Positions 40,471-49,571 are shown, counted from the first letter of the stretch. The stretch is 50,154 bases of DNA from an uncultured Prevotella sp. (GCA_947169185.1 CAMVOS010000018.1:1-50154); one strand, 5' to 3'. Notes: generated by a model not told the origin, from the letters alone. Translations and numbers: made by a program.

Positions 40471-42410
40471 AAGCCATCGCCTCCACCAAAGCCGCCACCG
40501 AAACCGCCACCACCGCCAAAGCCACCGAAGGCAGGCATCTCAGGTGCAGGTTCCTTACCTATTTTGACAAGCAAACGAAGTAATGCGCGTCGACGCTGTG
40601 ACCATGTGGGATAGTCGTCGGCGCGTAATACTCTGGGTTCAAAGCCAGGCATACGCATACCTCCCTGTCCCATGAAATCGAGCGCGCTTGTAGTGATCAT
40701 ACAAGGTCTGGTATTTCCGTCAGCCAGCAAGCGGTCGGCAATAGCATCGGCACCACCCAGCTTAAACCAGCTCTCCATCGTATCATTCTCGCCAGGCACC
40801 AATTGTATCATAACAGGTATCATAGGCTGACCCGTCGTCGGTGACATATACCATGCTTCCTGACGGTTTAGATCGTAACCCGTACGACCATGAGGAATGT
40901 CGCCCATCTGTGCGAAACTGAAAGGGCCATAGGGATTGTCAGCAATGCTGTATTTGAAGCCACGATCGGGCGACAGCAGCATATTCTGCGGATCGGCCAC
41001 ACGCGTACCATCGACGATGAAGCAATACTTAAAAGTCTCGGTGGCAAAATCGGTCATCGTCACCGACCAAATACCATCGGCATCCTTCGTCATGGGCAGA
41101 CAGTCTGGCAAAATCTCACACTCCAGTTCGACCTTCTGAGCATCAGGCGCCTTCATACGGAAGATAATGCTGTCCTGAGAATATTCAGGTGAGAGGATGT
41201 GCTTAGGAAAGAGACGGGCCATCACACCTGGCGTGAATTGCTGCTCTTGACCAGTCTTGGCAGGAGCAGGCTTAGCTTCCTTCATGGCAGCCTCAGCAGC
41301 CTTCTTATTGAAGAGCAAAGGCAGGGTTTTCGACAGGAAGTATTTGGCATTCATCCACGTATGGCCGAACTTATCGGTCGTAAACTCCTTAACGCTACGG
41401 ATACCTTTCTGATCAAGGAATTCCATGTAGTCACGAGCGTTGCCATAGAGGAAATCGTCAGTACCTACGCCAAGCCAGAATAGGCGGATTTTCTTGTTAG
41501 TATCATCTGCATTGTCATAGACGTTGGGGATATCGGTGGAAGTGAACGAGCTGTACGAGCAAAGATACGAGAACTTGTCAAGGTTTGAGAGACCATTAAA
41601 GAGACCCTGGTTACCACCACGTGAAAAGCCGCCAATGGCACGATTGTCGCGATCGTTGCGAGTGCGATAATTCTTTTCAATATACGGCATCAGGTCCTCA
41701 ATCAGGTCACGACTGAACGGGTCACCGCCAAAACGTGTTGCAGGCAGACCATTATTGGCAGAAGCACCATTGTTGAGACACAGTTTGGTTGGGTTACCAT
41801 ACGGCAATACAACAATCATCTCCTTAGCCTTACCTTCAGCCAGCAGATTGTCAAGGATATAATTGACGCGGCCGACTTTATAGTAAACCTCTTCCGTATC
41901 TGTCGTACCACTAATCAGGTAGAACACCGGATAGCGCTTCTGGAAGTCGGTCATATAGTTGGGTGGCAAATATACGATAGCGTTGTTTGTAGCACCAAGC
42001 GACTTGGAATAATAATGAACATACTCGATGCGGCCGTGTGGCACATCCTTGATGTCATGCGGCAGGTCACCATTGCCAGGAATTTCCAAGAGGCTGTTCT
42101 TAAAGCCCTCATTAGGGAAATACTGTGGGTTTTCCGGATCCATCACACTGACACCATCAACAATGAAACAGTAAGGGTACATGTCTTTGGCTACAGGTCC
42201 GAGGGTCACTGTCCATAGGCCATCAGCTTGTCGTGTCATTGGCTTACGCCCCGCAAACTGCACATCGACCATAACCTCTTTGGCGTTGTCGTTCTTGTAT
42301 TTGAACGTTACAGTACCATCGGGATTACAAATGATAGACTTTGGCGACTGCGCCCAAACACCTGTCGTTAACAACAGCATCATGGCCGTGAAAAAAGTTT
42401 TGTAATTCAT
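40467..42410 (-). CDS. Secreted CE1-like esterase with two CBM48-like modules and Gly-rich tail
   Basis: A 647-residue protein with a signal peptide (MNYKTFFTAMMLLLTTGVWAQ). Order: CBM48-like domain (about 22-115), CE1/esterase-D domain (about 125-375) with nucleophile Ser263 in GGFSRGGNQ, Asp318/319 in GVGTDDF and His350 in FGHTW, then a second CBM48-like domain (about 410-510) and a fragment resembling an esterase start (to about 615) without a catalytic triad, then FGGFGGGGGFGGGFGGGDGF. Such enzymes remove feruloyl or acetyl groups from plant xylan. The 3' end overlaps the reductase gene by four bases, tail to tail. Confidence 0.85.
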   Translation of the reverse strand: MNYKTFFTAMMLLLTTGVWAQSPKSIICNPDGTVTFKYKNDNAKEVMVDVQFAGRKPMTRQADGLWTVTLGPVAKDMYPYCFIVDGVSVMDPENPQYFPNEGFKNSLLEIPGNGDLPHDIKDVPHGRIEYVHYYSKSLGATNNAIVYLPPNYMTDFQKRYPVFYLISGTTDTEEVYYKVGRVNYILDNLLAEGKAKEMIVVLPYGNPTKLCLNNGASANNGLPATRFGGDPFSRDLIEDLMPYIEKNYRTRNDRDNRAIGGFSRGGNQGLFNGLSNLDKFSYLCSYSSFTSTDIPNVYDNADDTNKKIRLFWLGVGTDDFLYGNARDYMEFLDQKGIRSVKEFTTDKFGHTWMNAKYFLSKTLPLLFNKKAAEAAMKEAKPAPAKTGQEQQFTPGVMARLFPKHILSPEYSQDSIIFRMKAPDAQKVELECEILPDCLPMTKDADGIWSVTMTDFATETFKYCFIVDGTRVADPQNMLLSPDRGFKYSIADNPYGPFSFAQMGDIPHGRTGYDLNRQEAWYMSPTTGQPMIPVMIQLVPGENDTMESWFKLGGADAIADRLLADGNTRPCMITTSALDFMGQGGMRMPGFEPRVLRADDYPTWSQRRRALLRLLVKIGKEPAPEMPAFGGFGGGGGFGGGFGGGDGF

Positions 42411-42454
42411 AATTGATTATGTTTATGACGTTAGTTAGTGTTATAATCTGAGTG

Positions 42455-42462
42455 CAAATTTA
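42455..42462 (-). promoter_or_regulatory. -7 box of the esterase gene
   Basis: TAAATTTG on the minus strand, 45 bases upstream of the esterase ATG. Confidence 0.45.
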
Positions 42463-42545
42463 CGGAATAAAATTGAAACGACAATGATTTTTCGACAATA
42501 TCTGCAAAAAAGTAGACTAACAAGAAATAAAATTATTAAATTAAT

Positions 42546-42576
42546 TTTGTGATTCGTACGATTTACACTATCTTTG
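42546..42576 (+). promoter_or_regulatory. Promoter of the M3 peptidase gene
   Basis: TTTG at 42546-42549 and TATCTTTG at 42569-42576, 19 bases apart. Leader of about 20 bases. Confidence 0.7.
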
Positions 42577-42602
42577 CATGCAAAAATTGAGAAAGCGTTA
42601 GT

Positions 42603-44654
42603 ATGAGTGATAATAGGAATCCGTTTTTCGAACCTTACGGGACACCACATGACGCAGTGCCCTTTGACCGCATTAAGCTTGAACACTTTGAGGAAGCCTT
42701 TATGGAAGGTATCCGCAGAGACAACGAACAGATAGAGAAAACTATTAACAATCCGGAGAAGCCTACCTTCGACAATACGATTATCAATACGGAGGAGGAC
42801 GAGGGCTATTACGACCTATTGTCAAGAGTCTCAACAGTATTCTTCAATCTGTTGAGTGCTGAGACGAATGACGAGATGGATGCACTGGCACAAAAGATGC
42901 AGCCCATCCTGACGCAACACTCGAACGATGTCCGACTGAATCCGAAGCTCTTCGAACGTATCCGCTATGTTCATCTGCACCACCGCAAGTTGACGCCAGA
43001 AGAGAAGATGCTGCTCGACAACTGCTATGAAGGTTTTGTGCGTAGCGGTGCACTGTTGGACGAGGCAGGCAAGGAACGTCTGCGCCAATTGACTGAAGAG
43101 GCATCGATGCTCTCGTTGCAATTTTCGCAGAACCTGCTGAAGGAACAGAAAGCCTTTACGCTCGATATTACCGACGAAGCATTGTTGGACGGACTGCCAG
43201 AAACAGCTCGTGAGGCTGCTGCACTAACAGCTAAAGAGCAAGGCAAGCAGGGGTGGGTGTTTACATTGGACTATCCTTCGTTCTCGCCATTCATGACTTA
43301 TTCGACACAACGCGAACTGAGAAAGCAGCTATACATGGCGCGTAATACTGTTTGCACACACGACAATAGCGAGAACAACCTCGAGATATGTAAGCGTCTT
43401 GTCAATCTGCGTCGTGAGATTGCTCAGCTGTTGGGATATAAAACCTATGCCGACTATGTGCTAAAACGTCGTATGGCAACGAATATCAGGAATGTGTATC
43501 GTTTGCTTAACGACCTGATTGATGCCTACAAACCCACAGCGATTAAGGAACGTGACGAGTTGCGTAAGCTGGCACACAAAGATGTGGACAAGATGAAGCC
43601 GTGGGACTCGGGCTTCTACTCGCACAAGTTGCAGATGAAGAAGTACAACATTGATGCAGAGATGCTGCGTCCCTACTTCGAACTGAAGAATGTCATCAAG
43701 GGCGTATTCGGACTGGCAAACAAACTGTATGGCATCACGTTCAAGGAAAACAAGGACATCCCCGTCTATCATCCCGACGTAAAAGCCTATGAGGTTTTCG
43801 ATAAGGATGGTGCTTTCCTCGCTGTCTTCTATGCCGACTTCCATCCCAGAAAAAGCAAGCAGGGCGGTGCGTGGATGACGGAATATCAAGGTCAGTATAT
43901 AGACCGTAAGGGCGAAAATGTTCGTCCACACGTTTCGGTGGTGATGAACCTGACGAAACCGACTGAAGACAAACCAGCCCTACTGACCCTAGGCGAGGTA
44001 GAGACCTTCCTGCATGAATTCGGGCACTCGCTGCACGGCATGTTTGCCAACACACGTTTCGAGTCGCTAAGTGGTACGAATGTCTGGTGGGATTTCGTAG
44101 AGCTCCCCTCCCAGTTTATGGAGAACTACTCTGTCGAGAAGGAATTCCTAAGGACCTTCGCCTTCCACTATCAGACGGGCGAACCTTTACCCGACGAGCT
44201 CATCAGCCGTATCGTCAAAAGCCGTAACTTCATGGCAGCTACCGCTTGTTTGCGTCAAGTCAGCTTCGGGCTGCTGGATATGGCATATTACACCAAGAAA
44301 GACGAGTTCAAGGATGATATCATCCCCTTTGAGAAGAAGGCCTGGAAGAAAGCTATCTTGGGTGAACAGCTGCCCGACACCTGTATGACCGTACAATTCT
44401 CACACATCATGGCAGGCGGTTATGCTGCTGGCTACTATAGCTACAAATGGGCTGAAGTATTGGATGCCGATGCCTTCAGCGTATTCAAGAAGCACGGCAT
44501 TTTCGACAAAAAGACAGCTCAACGTTTCCGCGACGAGATACTGAGTAAGGGAGGCACAGAGCACCCTATGACACTTTACAAGAACTTCAAGGGCAGTGAA
44601 CCTTCTATTGACGCACTGCTGAAAAGGAACGGCATAAAGACCAGTAAAAAGTAA
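42603..44654 (+). CDS. dcp: M3-family zinc metallopeptidase (Dcp/oligopeptidase A-like)
   Basis: A 683-residue cytoplasmic enzyme without signal peptide. The zinc motif HEFGHSLHGMF lies at residues 471-481, followed by a downstream Glu in SGTNVWWDFVELPSQFMENY, both typical of M3A peptidases. The N-terminal half is the helical clamp domain. It degrades short peptides; whether it is a dipeptidyl carboxypeptidase or an oligopeptidase A cannot be settled by eye. It is followed after 5 bases by the dCMP deaminase gene, then by the CtpA-like and folate genes in one row. Confidence 0.92.
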   Translation: MSDNRNPFFEPYGTPHDAVPFDRIKLEHFEEAFMEGIRRDNEQIEKTINNPEKPTFDNTIINTEEDEGYYDLLSRVSTVFFNLLSAETNDEMDALAQKMQPILTQHSNDVRLNPKLFERIRYVHLHHRKLTPEEKMLLDNCYEGFVRSGALLDEAGKERLRQLTEEASMLSLQFSQNLLKEQKAFTLDITDEALLDGLPETAREAAALTAKEQGKQGWVFTLDYPSFSPFMTYSTQRELRKQLYMARNTVCTHDNSENNLEICKRLVNLRREIAQLLGYKTYADYVLKRRMATNIRNVYRLLNDLIDAYKPTAIKERDELRKLAHKDVDKMKPWDSGFYSHKLQMKKYNIDAEMLRPYFELKNVIKGVFGLANKLYGITFKENKDIPVYHPDVKAYEVFDKDGAFLAVFYADFHPRKSKQGGAWMTEYQGQYIDRKGENVRPHVSVVMNLTKPTEDKPALLTLGEVETFLHEFGHSLHGMFANTRFESLSGTNVWWDFVELPSQFMENYSVEKEFLRTFAFHYQTGEPLPDELISRIVKSRNFMAATACLRQVSFGLLDMAYYTKKDEFKDDIIPFEKKAWKKAILGEQLPDTCMTVQFSHIMAGGYAAGYYSYKWAEVLDADAFSVFKKHGIFDKKTAQRFRDEILSKGGTEHPMTLYKNFKGSEPSIDALLKRNGIKTSKK

Positions 44655-44659
44655 GAGAC

Positions 44660-45082
44660 ATGACAACAGAGAAACAACTGAAGTTTGACCAGCGATATTT
44701 GGAGATGGCTCGCATTTGGGCCCAGAACTCATACTGCCAGCGCCGCCAAGTAGGTGCATTGGTAGTGAAGAACGGCATGATTATCAGCGATGGCTACAAC
44801 GGGACGCCCAGCGGCTTCGAGAACATCTGCGAGGACGACAACAACGTGACAAAGCCCTACGTATTGCATGCCGAGGCCAATGCCATCACCAAACTGGCAC
44901 GTTCCAGCAACAACTCTGAAGGTGCCACCATTTACATTACCGCATCCCCGTGCATTGAGTGTGCCAAACTCATTATCCAATCGGGTATCAAACGCGTGGT
45001 CTATGGTGAAAAGTATCGTCTGACGGATGGCGTCGATCTGTTAGAACGCGCAGGCATCGAAGTGGTGTACTTGGGAGAATAA
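44660..45082 (+). CDS. dCMP/deoxycytidylate deaminase
   Basis: A 140-residue zinc enzyme of the cytidine/deoxycytidylate deaminase family. Zinc ligands and the catalytic Glu are in LHAEANAI (His, Glu) and SPCIECAKL (two Cys). The N-terminus KFDQRYLEMARIWAQNSYCQRRQVGALVVKNGMIISDGYNGTPSGFENIC is typical of ComEB-like dCMP deaminases, which make dUMP for thymidylate synthesis. Confidence 0.93.
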   Translation: MTTEKQLKFDQRYLEMARIWAQNSYCQRRQVGALVVKNGMIISDGYNGTPSGFENICEDDNNVTKPYVLHAEANAITKLARSSNNSEGATIYITASPCIECAKLIIQSGIKRVVYGEKYRLTDGVDLLERAGIEVVYLGE

Positions 45083-45123
45083 CAAAACTTCGAAACATCG
45101 AAATATCGAAACATCGAAAGAAA

Positions 45124-46755
45124 ATGGACCAGAAAAGAAATAACCGATTCATGCCCATCATCATGGCAGTATGCGTGGTGGTTGGTATTCTTATAGGCAC
45201 TTTCTATGCCAATCACTTCTCAGGCAACCGTCTGAGCATCATCAATACCAGCAGCAACAAGCTGAATAACCTGTTGCACATCATTGATGACCAGTATGTG
45301 GATACTGTCAACGTCAACGATTTGGTGGAGAAAGCCGTACCACAGATTTTAGCAGAACTCGATCCCCACAGCGTCTACATATCGGCTAAAGACGTCCAGA
45401 TGGCCAACGACGACCTGCGTGGATCGTTTTCGGGCGTGGGCATTGAGTTCATCATCCGACAGGACACGCTCCGCGTACAACAAGTCATTGGCAATGGGCC
45501 TGCAGAGCGTGCTGGCGTGATAGCTGGTGATAAAATCGTAAAAGTAGACGATGAAAACTTCACTGGTAAGACACTAACCAACGAGGTGGCTATGCATAAG
45601 CTGAAAGGTCCGAAGGACACAAAGGTTAAGTTAGGCATTATGCGTTATGGCGAGAAAACGATTCGTAACATCGTTGTAACACGTGGTGAGATTCCCACCA
45701 AGAGTGTTACCGCAGCATATATGCTCAACAAAGGAACAGGTTATATCCGTATCAAGAATTTTGGCGAGAACACCTATCCTGAACTGTTGATAGCACTCGC
45801 TAAGTTGTCGCAAGAGGACTTTCAGAACCTGACTATCGACCTACGAGGCAATACGGGTGGTTATCTGCAGTCGGCTGTTCAGATAGCTAACGAATTCCTA
45901 CCCAAGAATCGCCTTATCGTCTACACCCAGGGACGCAAGTCACAACGCCAGGAGTATCGTAGTGACGGACGAGGTTCGTATCAACGCATCCCGTTGGTTG
46001 TCCTGATTGACGAGGGTTCGGCTTCAGCATCAGAGATTCTGGCTGGTGCCATTCAGGATAACGACAGAGGAACTATCATCGGGCGACGCTCGTTTGGCAA
46101 GGGATTGGTGCAACAACCTATCGAGTTCAACGATCATTCTATGATTCGCCTCACCATAGCCCGTTATTACTCGCCATCAGGACGCTGCATCCAGAAACCT
46201 TATGTTTCTGGCAACAACAAGAACTATGAGGAGGACATCCTGACGCGCTATGAGCATGGTGAATTCTTCTCGCAGGACAGCATCAAGCACGAAGGCAAGG
46301 AGTATCACACAGCCATCGGACGTCCCGTATTCGGTGGAGGTGGTATTACACCCGACATATTCATAGCTGAAGACACCACAGATGTTACCTCATACTACAA
46401 ACAGGCGTCGATGTCCGGACTGATTATTCAGTATGCATACGAATATACCGACGCCAACCGACAGACATTGAAGGGTATCAGCTCTGTCGATGACATGACC
46501 AAATATCTGCAGAAGCAGAACATGGTGGATAAGTTTGCCTCTTATGCTGACAAGAACGGCCTAAAGCGTCGCAACCTGATGATACAGAGATCGCACAAGC
46601 TGCTGGAACGCTTTATCAACAGCCGTATCATCTACAACATGATGAGTGAGGAAGCCTGGATGAAGTATCTGAACAGCGACGATCCTGCTATCACAGAAGC
46701 GCTGAAAGTCTTCCGCGAAAACAGTGCATTCCCTAAGGCGCCAGAAAAGAAATGA
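45124..46755 (+). CDS. C-terminal processing protease, S41 family (CtpA-like)
   Basis: A 543-residue protein with one N-terminal membrane helix (FMPIIMAVCVVVGILIGTFYA) and a periplasmic body. A PDZ domain (about 105-180; GIEFIIRQDTLRVQQVIGNGPAERAGVIAGDKIVKVDDE) is followed by the protease core with LTIDLRGNTGGYL, the catalytic serine segment DEGSASASEILAGAIQD and the lysine in RRSFGKGLVQ. It trims or degrades periplasmic proteins from the C-terminus. The upstream gap holds an 8-bp near-tandem repeat (TCGAAACA/TCGAAATA). Its stop overlaps the next ATG by four bases. Confidence 0.93.
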   Translation: MDQKRNNRFMPIIMAVCVVVGILIGTFYANHFSGNRLSIINTSSNKLNNLLHIIDDQYVDTVNVNDLVEKAVPQILAELDPHSVYISAKDVQMANDDLRGSFSGVGIEFIIRQDTLRVQQVIGNGPAERAGVIAGDKIVKVDDENFTGKTLTNEVAMHKLKGPKDTKVKLGIMRYGEKTIRNIVVTRGEIPTKSVTAAYMLNKGTGYIRIKNFGENTYPELLIALAKLSQEDFQNLTIDLRGNTGGYLQSAVQIANEFLPKNRLIVYTQGRKSQRQEYRSDGRGSYQRIPLVVLIDEGSASASEILAGAIQDNDRGTIIGRRSFGKGLVQQPIEFNDHSMIRLTIARYYSPSGRCIQKPYVSGNNKNYEEDILTRYEHGEFFSQDSIKHEGKEYHTAIGRPVFGGGGITPDIFIAEDTTDVTSYYKQASMSGLIIQYAYEYTDANRQTLKGISSVDDMTKYLQKQNMVDKFASYADKNGLKRRNLMIQRSHKLLERFINSRIIYNMMSEEAWMKYLNSDDPAITEALKVFRENSAFPKAPEKK

Positions 46756-47270
46756 CCAAACAAGAGCTTCGTCAACATATCCGAATGCTAAAGAAACAAT
46801 ACCTCACAGGGGGTCTGTCCCCGTGTGAGGTCAATCTCACATGGGGACAGACCCCCTGTGAGGTTGTTATGCTGTATAGTGCCCTACCCGACGAAGTGCC
46901 TACACAGAAGCTGTTTGACGAATTCTTGGCACAAGGCAAGACGGTGTTGTTGCCTCACGTCGTCAGCGACACCGATATGGAACTACGTCGCTACACCGGC
47001 AGGCATGACCTGCAAGAAGGGGCTTATAGCATCATGGAGCCAACAGGCGAGCTATTTACCGACTACGACGCTATCGACGTAGCCATCATTCCTGGTATGG
47101 CTTTCGATTCTGACGGACATCGTTTAGGGCGAGGGAAAGGCTACTACGACAGATTCCTTTCGCGCGTTCCTTCTTTATATAAAATAGGATTGTGTTTCTC
47201 TTGGCAGATGGTTGACTATGTTCCTTACGATGAACACGACATTATGATGGACGAAGTTATCCAAATCTGA
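46752..47270 (+). CDS. fthC: 5-formyltetrahydrofolate cyclo-ligase with in-frame palindrome
   Basis: A 172-residue enzyme that turns 5-formyl-THF into 5,10-methenyl-THF using ATP. Family segments are LYSALPDEVPT, VLLPHV, and the conserved C-terminal IIPGMAFDSDGHRLGRGKGYYDRFL. After KKQY the expected N-terminal helix region is replaced by LTGGLSPCEVNLTWGQTPCEV, which is encoded exactly by an inverted repeat (46801-46864). The frame stays open, so the protein may be made, but the altered part precedes substrate-binding residues and activity could be reduced. It ends convergently with the DUF721 gene, overlapping by 14 bases. Confidence 0.88.
   Translation: MTKQELRQHIRMLKKQYLTGGLSPCEVNLTWGQTPCEVVMLYSALPDEVPTQKLFDEFLAQGKTVLLPHVVSDTDMELRRYTGRHDLQEGAYSIMEPTGELFTDYDAIDVAIIPGMAFDSDGHRLGRGKGYYDRFLSRVPSLYKIGLCFSWQMVDYVPYDEHDIMMDEVIQI
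46801..46864. repeat. REP-like 27-bp inverted repeat inside the folate gene
   Basis: Arms 46801-46827 (begins ACCTCACAGGGGGTCTGTCC) and 46838-46864 are inverted copies with one difference (a G-U pair in RNA), spaced by 10 bases. Half of it is identical over 28 bases to 35904-35931. Translation in the gene frame is open through the whole palindrome. Confidence 0.85.
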
Positions 47271-47547
47271 CGTCAGTAATCACTTGCTCACCTACAAAAG
47301 CATTCAGCTTCTGAGTCAATTCCTGTCGTCGCATACTTAAGTCGGCACGCAGGGCAGGACTCGACAACCGCACATACAATGTCTGATTGTAAATATACGT
47401 ATTCAGTGTATAGCGTGCAATAACAGGACCTACAACCTGAGGCCACGCCTCCACCAACCGTTTCTGCTGAAGCGGCGTCTCTAGTCCCTGCTCGCGTAAG
47501 GCCTGCAGTATGACGTCCTTAACCGATTGTACGCTACGTTTAAACAC
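47257..47547 (-). CDS. DUF721 (DciA-like) protein
   Basis: A 96-residue protein, MFKRSVQSVKDVILQALREQGLETPLQQKRLVEAWPQVVGPVIARYTLNTYIYNQTLYVRLSSPALRADLSMRRQELTQKLNAFVG, matching the DUF721 family. Longer members (DciA) load the replicative helicase. It is normally found next to recF in Bacteroidetes, as here: 24 bases downstream of recF on the same strand. Confidence 0.85.
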   Translation of the reverse strand: MFKRSVQSVKDVILQALREQGLETPLQQKRLVEAWPQVVGPVIARYTLNTYIYNQTLYVRLSSPALRADLSMRRQELTQKLNAFVGEQVITDVRFG

Positions 47548-47571
47548 CGATGATATTTACGATTTACTGAT

Positions 47572-48687
47572 TTACAATTTACAATTTATTTCGCCATTTT
47601 CGACGTGGAAGATTTTGTAGTCGAGAGCCGACGTGCTCAATATCTGGTCCAGATGGTCACGATTAGTATCCGTGATGAATATCTGACCGAAATTGTCGCT
47701 TGACACTAAACGCACGATTTGCTCTACGCGATGCGAATCCAGCTTATCAAATATGTCATCGAGCAACAACAGCGGTGTCGTTTGCGAAGCCGTACGCTTC
47801 AGAAATTCAAACTGTGCCAATTTCAAGGCAATCACATAGGTCTTATTCTGCCCTTGTGAGCCCTCACGTCGCATAGGATGTCCCCCTAAAGTAAATACCA
47901 AGTCATCGCGATGCACACCATGCAACGAGTAGCCGACTGCCAGGTCTTTGGCACGGTCACGACGAATCACCTCCAACAACGGACCACGTTGGCAATGAGA
48001 CACATACTGCAATCCGACTTGTTCGCGCCCCCCAGATATCTGCTGGTAATACTCTTGGAAGACGGGCATCAGTTCCTCGATAAATGCACTACGCTTGGCA
48101 TAGAGCTGTTCGCCAGCCTCAGCCATCTGCTCTTCCCACAAGTCCATCAGCATCGGGTCGGGCATCTGGTCCTCCTGTTTCAACAACGTGTTACGCTGCT
48201 GATGGGCATTATTATAACGTGAAAGGGCATCGATATACGAACGATCATATTGCGAAATGACAATATCCATCAGGTGGCGGCGTTCCCCGCTACTGCCTTC
48301 AATCAACAAGGTATCCGATGGTGCAACCACCACCAACGGAATCAGTCCAATATGTTCGCTAAGCCGCTTATACTCTTTTTTATTACGCTTAAAATGCTTC
48401 TTCGTACCACGCTTCATACCACATGAGATAACCTCAGAGATTTCAGCATCCTCCGAATTCTCAGCATATTCCCCTTCAATAACACAGAACGGCTCATCAT
48501 GCCGTATCACCATCGAATCGACAGGATTCGTTGCCGAACGACAAAACGACAGATAATAGACAGCATCTAGCACATTCGTCTTCCCCACCCCATTTTGACC
48601 AATGAAACAATTCATCTTGGGAGAAAGCTCCAATGTAGCCTCTCGGATGTTCTTATAATTGAGTATCGATAGCTTTTTCAGTATCAT
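47572..48687 (-). CDS. recF: DNA replication and repair protein RecF
   Basis: A 371-residue SMC-like ATPase. Walker A is GQNGVGKTN (residues about 29-37), the signature and Walker B region is near LLLLDDIFDKLDSHRVEQIV at about 310-330, and the motif LSILNYKNIREATLELSPKMNCFIG is the RecF start. It loads RecA at gaps with RecO and RecR. The -7 box (48703-48696) lies only eight bases before ATG, so the mRNA is probably leaderless or nearly so. Confidence 0.95.
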   Translation of the reverse strand: MILKKLSILNYKNIREATLELSPKMNCFIGQNGVGKTNVLDAVYYLSFCRSATNPVDSMVIRHDEPFCVIEGEYAENSEDAEISEVISCGMKRGTKKHFKRNKKEYKRLSEHIGLIPLVVVAPSDTLLIEGSSGERRHLMDIVISQYDRSYIDALSRYNNAHQQRNTLLKQEDQMPDPMLMDLWEEQMAEAGEQLYAKRSAFIEELMPVFQEYYQQISGGREQVGLQYVSHCQRGPLLEVIRRDRAKDLAVGYSLHGVHRDDLVFTLGGHPMRREGSQGQNKTYVIALKLAQFEFLKRTASQTTPLLLLDDIFDKLDSHRVEQIVRLVSSDNFGQIFITDTNRDHLDQILSTSALDYKIFHVENGEINCKL

Positions 48688-48695
48688 TGCGAGTG

Positions 48696-48703
48696 CAAAG
48701 TTA
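48696..48703 (-). promoter_or_regulatory. -7 box of recF
   Basis: TAACTTTG on the minus strand, eight bases before the start codon of recF. Confidence 0.6.
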
Positions 48704-48766
48704 ACATTTTAATATGAATTAAGCAAATTTTTCACTTTTCACTTTACACTTTTCACTTTTATTTTG

Positions 48767-48774
48767 TACCTTTG
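48767..48774 (+). promoter_or_regulatory. -7 box of the TPR protein gene
   Basis: TACCTTTG. Upstream lies an 8-bp near-tandem run (TTTTCACT-like) instead of a clear -33 box. The leader of about 115 bases carries two hairpins. Confidence 0.55.
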
Positions 48775-48779
48775 CACCC

Positions 48780-48843
48780 GATTTACGAATTTTTCGTGAA
48801 TCTGGGCTTCGCCTCAGCAGAATCAAGCATGCTTGAATTCTGC
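48780..48843 (+). other. Two hairpins in the leader of the TPR protein gene
   Basis: GATTTACGAA/TTCGTGAATC (48780-48802, one G-U) and GCAGAATcAAGC/GCTTgaATTCTGC (48817-48843, with a bulge). No U-run follows either, so they are more likely RNA-stability or regulatory structures than terminators. Confidence 0.5.
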
Positions 48844-48895
48844 ATTCGGCTTGCACCAGATTTATGTCTGAACAATAAAAAAACAACTTAAAATA

Positions 48896-49546
48896 ATGGC
48901 AAACAAAAATGTAACAGCAGCTCCTGAGATGGAGCAGCAGGTCAACAAGACCGAGGCTTTCTTTGAGAAGAACAAGAAGGCCATCATCATCGCCGTGGTT
49001 GCAGTTATTGCAATCGTTGTAGGCGCTATTCTCTTCAACAACTATTATCTGGAGCCCCGTGCCAACGAGGCCAGCACTGAGCTCGCCAAGAGCCAGGAGC
49101 TGTTCGATCAGCAACAGTACGACAAAGCCCTCGCCGGTTTCCAAAAGGTTGCCAGCGACTATAGTTCTACCGATGCCGGTAATCTGGCTCAGCTCTACAT
49201 CGGTTTGTGTCAGGCCAATCAGGGCAAGTGGCAGGAAGCCGTTAATGCTCTCGAGTCGTTCAGCGGTCAGGGCGATCAGATGATTTCTCCCGCTGCCGAA
49301 GGTGCACTGGGTAACGCTTACGCCAACTTGAAGCAATTGGATAAGGCTGTCGAGCACCTGAAGAAGGCTGCCAAGATGGCAGACAACAACTCACTCTCTC
49401 CCACCTTCCTTGTTCAGGCTGGTGAGATTCTGGAGAGCCAGGGTAAGAAGGACGAGGCTTTGAAACTCTATCAAGAGGTAAAGGAAAAGTACTTTAACTC
49501 TATGCAGTATCAGACCATCGACGCCTACATTGAGCGTTGCAAATAA
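48896..49546 (+). CDS. Membrane-anchored tetratricopeptide repeat protein (YfgM-like)
   Basis: A 216-residue protein with one membrane helix (AIIIAVVAVIAIVVGAILFNN, about residues 31-51) after a cytoplasmic start, and TPR units outside (ELAKSQELFDQQQYDKALAGFQKVASDYSSTDAGNLAQLYIGLCQANQGKWQEAVNALESF; ALGNAYANLKQLDKAVEHLKKAAKMA). It resembles YfgM-type ancillary proteins of the SecYEG translocon. Followed 25 bases later by ribH, as is common in Bacteroidales. Confidence 0.85.
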   Translation: MANKNVTAAPEMEQQVNKTEAFFEKNKKAIIIAVVAVIAIVVGAILFNNYYLEPRANEASTELAKSQELFDQQQYDKALAGFQKVASDYSSTDAGNLAQLYIGLCQANQGKWQEAVNALESFSGQGDQMISPAAEGALGNAYANLKQLDKAVEHLKKAAKMADNNSLSPTFLVQAGEILESQGKKDEALKLYQEVKEKYFNSMQYQTIDAYIERCK

Positions 49547-49571
49547 ATCAGTAAATCGGTAAATCAATAAG

